In this document: positions 13,843 to 16,199 of the stretch, in pieces
Position numbering within the stretch: the stretch's first letter is position 1
Layout: every line of letters starts with the position of its first letter
Assembly: GCA_021804705.1 (NCBI GenBank)
Contig: JAJZHC010000013.1
Span: forward strand, 1 to 16,199
Length of the DNA: 16,199 nt
Direction of reading: 5' to 3'
Source of the DNA: Pseudomonadota bacterium
Lineage (GTDB): Bacteria; Pseudomonadota; Gammaproteobacteria; Burkholderiales; Ferrovaceae
Translations under genes and position numbers: made by a program
The notes under the pieces: generated by a model
Seen by the model: only the letters and a program-made list of their open reading frames with translations
Told to the model about the DNA's origin: nothing
Database searches by the model: none

Positions 13843-14130
13843 CTACTCGATGACCTTGGGAACCAGGTAGAGCCCGGCTTCCACTTGAGGCGCCACGGCC
13901 TGGAACTGTGCCCGGCGGTCGATTTCGGTCACCGTATCCTGGCGCAACCGCTGCTGCAGCTCCAGGGCATGGGACAGGGGCTCGACGCCACGCGTATCCA
14001 CGGCCTGCAACTGGTCGATCAAACCCAGTATGCCGCCCATCTGGGCCAGCAGGGGTCCGGTTTCGTCATCCTCAATGCGAATCCGGGCGAGACGCGCCAG
14101 ACGGCGCAGATCGTTTTCAGTCAAGGCCAC
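13843..14130 (-). CDS. gatC: Asp-tRNA(Asn)/Glu-tRNA(Gln) amidotransferase subunit C
   Basis: GatC is the small subunit that clamps GatA and GatB together. With a GTG start at 14130 the protein has 95 residues, beginning MALTENDLRRLARLARI and ending in the conserved GLYLVPKVIE. The core NQI-like segment reads MGGILGLIDQLQAVDTRGVEPLSH. An AGGAG Shine-Dalgarno lies 8 bases before the GTG. An upstream in-frame ATG at 14148 would add six residues (MPGVLP) but has no Shine-Dalgarno and would place the AGGAG inside the gene, so I prefer the GTG. It is the first gene of the gatC-gatA-gatB-metX-metW operon and is divergent from mreB. Confidence 0.94.
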   Translation of the reverse strand: MALTENDLRRLARLARIRIEDDETGPLLAQMGGILGLIDQLQAVDTRGVEPLSHALELQQRLRQDTVTEIDRRAQFQAVAPQVEAGLYLVPKVIE

Positions 14131-14138
14131 GGGCAAGA

Positions 14139-14143
14139 CTCCT
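14139..14143 (-). promoter_or_regulatory. Shine-Dalgarno that decides the gatC start
   Basis: AGGAG on the minus strand lies 8 bases before the GTG at 14130 and just inside the alternative ATG start at 14148. It supports the GTG start, which also gives the N-terminus usual for GatC. Confidence 0.6.
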
Positions 14144-14211
14144 GGCATGGAAATGAAGGGGGTAATGGAGTATCATGGAGAGCTTTGAAGCAAGTCACCT
14201 AAGGACGCGTT
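14144..14211. promoter_or_regulatory. Divergent gatC/mreB promoter region
   Basis: About 68 bases must carry promoters for both the gat-met operon and mreB. On the plus strand TATCAT at 14171-14176 (5 of 6 to the -10 consensus) would give a short leader for mreB, but no good -35 is present at 16-18 bases. On the minus strand GTGACT followed after 18 bases by GATACT is a weak -35/-10 pair for gatC (4 of 6 each), overlapping the plus-strand element. Because the two sets overlap, transcription in the two directions may compete. AAGGA about 6 bases before the mreB ATG is its Shine-Dalgarno. Confidence 0.35.
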
Positions 14212-15255
14212 ATGTTCGAATTTCTGCGTGGTTATTTTTCCACCGACCTCGCCATTGACCTCGGCACGGCCAACACTCTGATCTATTCACGGGGCAAGGG
14301 CATCGTTCTTAACGAGCCCTCCGTAGTCGCCATCCGTCAAGACGGTGAAACCCACGGCAAGAAAGTCATCCTGGCTGTGGGGCTGGCCGCCAAGGCGATG
14401 CTGGGGCGCACCCCCGGCAACATCACCGCCATTCGCCCCATGAAGGATGGCGTGATCGCCGATTTTACCATCACCGAGCAGATGCTCAAATATTTCATCA
14501 AACAGGTTCACGAATCGCGCCTTTTGTCGCCCAGCCCACGCATCATCATTTGCGTGCCCTGCGGATCGACACAGGTGGAACGGCGTGCCATCCGCGAATC
14601 CGCCCTGGGAGCGGGCGCGCGTCAGGTCTACCTGATCGAGGAACCGGTGGCCGCAGCCATCGGTGCCAATCTGCCGGTGGCTGAAGCCACCGGATCGATG
14701 GTCGTCGATATTGGTGGGGGCACCACCGAAGTGGGCGTCATGTCTCTGGGAGGGCTTGTCTACGCGGCCTCCATCCGCACAGGCGGCGACAAGTTTGACG
14801 AAGCCATCATCAACTACATCCGGCGCAACTACGGCATGCTGATCGGCGAAACCACGGCAGAGCAGATCAAGAAACAGATCGGCTCGGCATTCCCCGGCTC
14901 TGAAGTGCGCGAAATGGAAGTCAAGGGCCGCAATCTGGCCGAAGGGGTGCCTCGCACCTTCACCATTTCCAGCAATGAAATCCTGGAAGCCCTCACCGAC
15001 CCCCTCAATTCCATCATCGGGACGGTCCATTCGGTACTGGAGCAAACCCCGCCCGAACTGGGTGCCGACATTGCAGAACGCGGCATGGTGCTGACGGGGG
15101 GAGGCGCTCTGCTGCGCGACCTGGATCGCCTGCTGATCGAAGAAACCGGCCTTCCCGTGCTTGTCGCTGAAGACCCACTCACCTGTGTGGTGCGGGGCTG
15201 CGGCCGGGCGCTGGAAGAAATCGACCGCCTGGGCATGGTGTTCACCTCTGATTGA
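14212..15255 (+). CDS. mreB: Rod shape-determining actin homologue MreB
   Basis: MreB forms membrane-bound filaments that guide lateral cell-wall synthesis and thus rod shape. The 347-residue protein has the normal length and all actin-fold nucleotide motifs: phosphate-1 DLGTANT (16-22), connect-1 PMKDGVIADF (76-85), the catalytic Glu143-Glu144 in LIEEPVAAAIG, phosphate-2 VDIGGGTTEVG (165-175) and the adenosine motif TGGGALLRDLD (295-305). The N-terminus MFEFLRGYFS is amphipathic and fits the membrane-binding helix seen in proteobacterial MreB. The AAGGA Shine-Dalgarno supports the ATG. mreC follows after 54 bases with no visible terminator, so the genes are likely one mre operon, which implies a rod-shaped cell. 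Confidence 0.97.
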   Translation: MFEFLRGYFSTDLAIDLGTANTLIYSRGKGIVLNEPSVVAIRQDGETHGKKVILAVGLAAKAMLGRTPGNITAIRPMKDGVIADFTITEQMLKYFIKQVHESRLLSPSPRIIICVPCGSTQVERRAIRESALGAGARQVYLIEEPVAAAIGANLPVAEATGSMVVDIGGGTTEVGVMSLGGLVYAASIRTGGDKFDEAIINYIRRNYGMLIGETTAEQIKKQIGSAFPGSEVREMEVKGRNLAEGVPRTFTISSNEILEALTDPLNSIIGTVHSVLEQTPPELGADIAERGMVLTGGGALLRDLDRLLIEETGLPVLVAEDPLTCVVRGCGRALEEIDRLGMVFTSD

Positions 15256-15309
15256 TTCACAGAGCGCCTCTCACCAACCATCGGACCTGAACCCAAGGGC
15301 GTACTGAGG

Positions 15310-16199
15310 ATGGACATTCGCACGCCCGATCTGTTCACCCGCGGCCCCTCTCCCCTGGCGCGGCTGACCTTCTACTGCGCCCTGGCCGTGGCCTGTATTG
15401 TGGTGGATTTCCGCTTCCATCAACTGGGCGCCTTTCGCAAGGCAGTCAGCATCGTCATCTACCCCATGCAGGAAATTGCCGCGTTACCCGGGTGGCTGGT
15501 CAACAGCGCCTGGGATGCACTCGACTCCCAGCATAACCTGCAGGCCGAAAATGAAATCCTGCGCCAGCGCCTGCTGCAGCAAGCCAACACGGTACAGCAA
15601 AGCAAGGCGCTGCAGTCGCAGATTGACACCCTGAACAAGCTGCTGAACTTGCGCCAACAGCAGTCCACGCCCAGCGTCGTGGCCGAAATCATCGCCGTGG
15701 CGCATAATCCCTTTGTCCAGAAAATCGTGATCAGGGCCAGTCAGGACGACGAAGTCCGCGCAGGCTCTCCCGTCATTTCCGTCGAAGGCCTGGTTGGGCA
15801 GGTTACTACCGTCAACCCCTTCAACGATGAAGTGACCCTGATCACCGACAAAAACCAGGCGCTGCCCGTCATGGTCCTGCGCAATGGCTTGCGCGCCATG
15901 GCTTTTGGCAATGGTGAACCCGGCACCCTGTCGCTGCCTTACGTCCCCGTGGGCTCTGACATACAGGCAGGTGATACGCTCGTCACCTCTGGCATCGACG
16001 GGGTCTACCCCGCGGGGCTGTCCGTGGCAATGGTCAAAAGCGTCGAGCGCGACTCCGTGTCGGCTTTTGCCCACGTACAATGCATTCCCACTGCGGCGGT
16101 CTTCAGCCATCGCTATGTTCTGGTACTGGATGGCGTTCAGGCCCAGGAAGGGAGCCTTCCCAATCTGGACCAACCACAGGATCAACCCCCGGGTACGAC
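15310..16199 (+). CDS. mreC: Rod shape-determining protein MreC, 3' end missing
   Basis: MreC is a bitopic inner-membrane protein that links MreB to the periplasmic elongation machinery (RodA, PBP2, MreD). The frame is open from ATG 15310 to the right edge: 296 codons plus two bases, no stop seen. The product has a short basic cytoplasmic start, one membrane segment (about 17-33, LTFYCALAVACIVVDF), a coiled coil (about 72-116, QHNLQAENEILRQRL onward) and the paired beta domains of MreC (EIIAVAHNPFVQKIVI; SVEGLVGQVTTV; LVTSGIDGVYPAGLSV). The last visible residues (NLDQPQDQPPGT) are polar and rich in Gln and Pro, so the fold is complete and only a low-complexity tail is probably missing. AGG immediately before the ATG is a poor Shine-Dalgarno. 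Confidence 0.94.
   Translation, partial: MDIRTPDLFTRGPSPLARLTFYCALAVACIVVDFRFHQLGAFRKAVSIVIYPMQEIAALPGWLVNSAWDALDSQHNLQAENEILRQRLLQQANTVQQSKALQSQIDTLNKLLNLRQQQSTPSVVAEIIAVAHNPFVQKIVIRASQDDEVRAGSPVISVEGLVGQVTTVNPFNDEVTLITDKNQALPVMVLRNGLRAMAFGNGEPGTLSLPYVPVGSDIQAGDTLVTSGIDGVYPAGLSVAMVKSVERDSVSAFAHVQCIPTAAVFSHRYVLVLDGVQAQEGSLPNLDQPQDQPPGT

Noticed and set aside
1..16199. Search by eye for tRNAs, CRISPR repeats, insertion sequences, phage or toxin-antitoxin genes
   Set aside because: None seen; almost all sequence is covered by housekeeping genes, and no repeated units or atypical composition stand out.

Overview
The window looks like ordinary, GC-rich chromosomal DNA from a betaproteobacterium. 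The evidence is the gene set and synteny: a metX-metW pair next to an ampG-type permease, a gatCAB operon divergent from mreBC, a PhoB very close to the proteobacterial type, and an incomplete regulatory-type PTS (HPr with both His15 and Ser46, plus enzyme I). I cannot name the genus. It contains 16 protein-coding genes, two of them cut by the window edges. I see no tRNA, rRNA, insertion sequence, phage gene or CRISPR array. Genes are packed tightly; the longest gap without a gene is about 190 bases (109-299).

Layout. (1) 1-108, minus: the N-terminus of an exported, probably periplasmic solute-binding protein. (2) 300-3075, plus: a run of four genes for a gamma-carbonic-anhydrase-fold protein, a small alpha/beta hydrolase, HemJ (protoporphyrinogen IX oxidase) and a stand-alone THUMP/SAM-dependent RNA methyltransferase of the RlmL type; the last two overlap by ATGA. 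(3) 3096-7256, plus: a candidate Pho box and -10 box, then phoB, phoR, ptsH (HPr) and ptsI (enzyme I), so the phosphate two-component system sits directly upstream of the PTS phosphorelay. (4) 7228-7893, minus: pyrE, whose end overlaps that of ptsI by 29 bp. (5) 7929-9212, plus: an AmpG-family permease for muropeptides, sharing a single CTAG as stop codon with the convergent metW. (6) 14130 down to 9209, minus: one apparent operon gatC-gatA-gatB-metX-metW with junctions of 6, 9, 0 and -4 bp. (7) 14212 to the right edge, plus: mreB and the start of mreC, divergent from gatC.

Functionally the genes cover phosphate sensing, PTS-type regulation, heme, pyrimidine and methionine synthesis, tRNA-dependent amidation, rRNA modification, peptidoglycan recycling and rod-shape determination. 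I found no convincing new biological system. The points most worth a second look are regulatory and structural: the phoB promoter architecture, which suggests PhoB autoregulation and a downstream TTG start; a hairpin just upstream of the phoR start; the phoBR-ptsHI linkage without an EIIA gene; two terminator-free convergent overlaps; and a 4-kb antisense open frame that betrays near-complete avoidance of TTA, CTA and TCA codons in gatA, gatB and metX.
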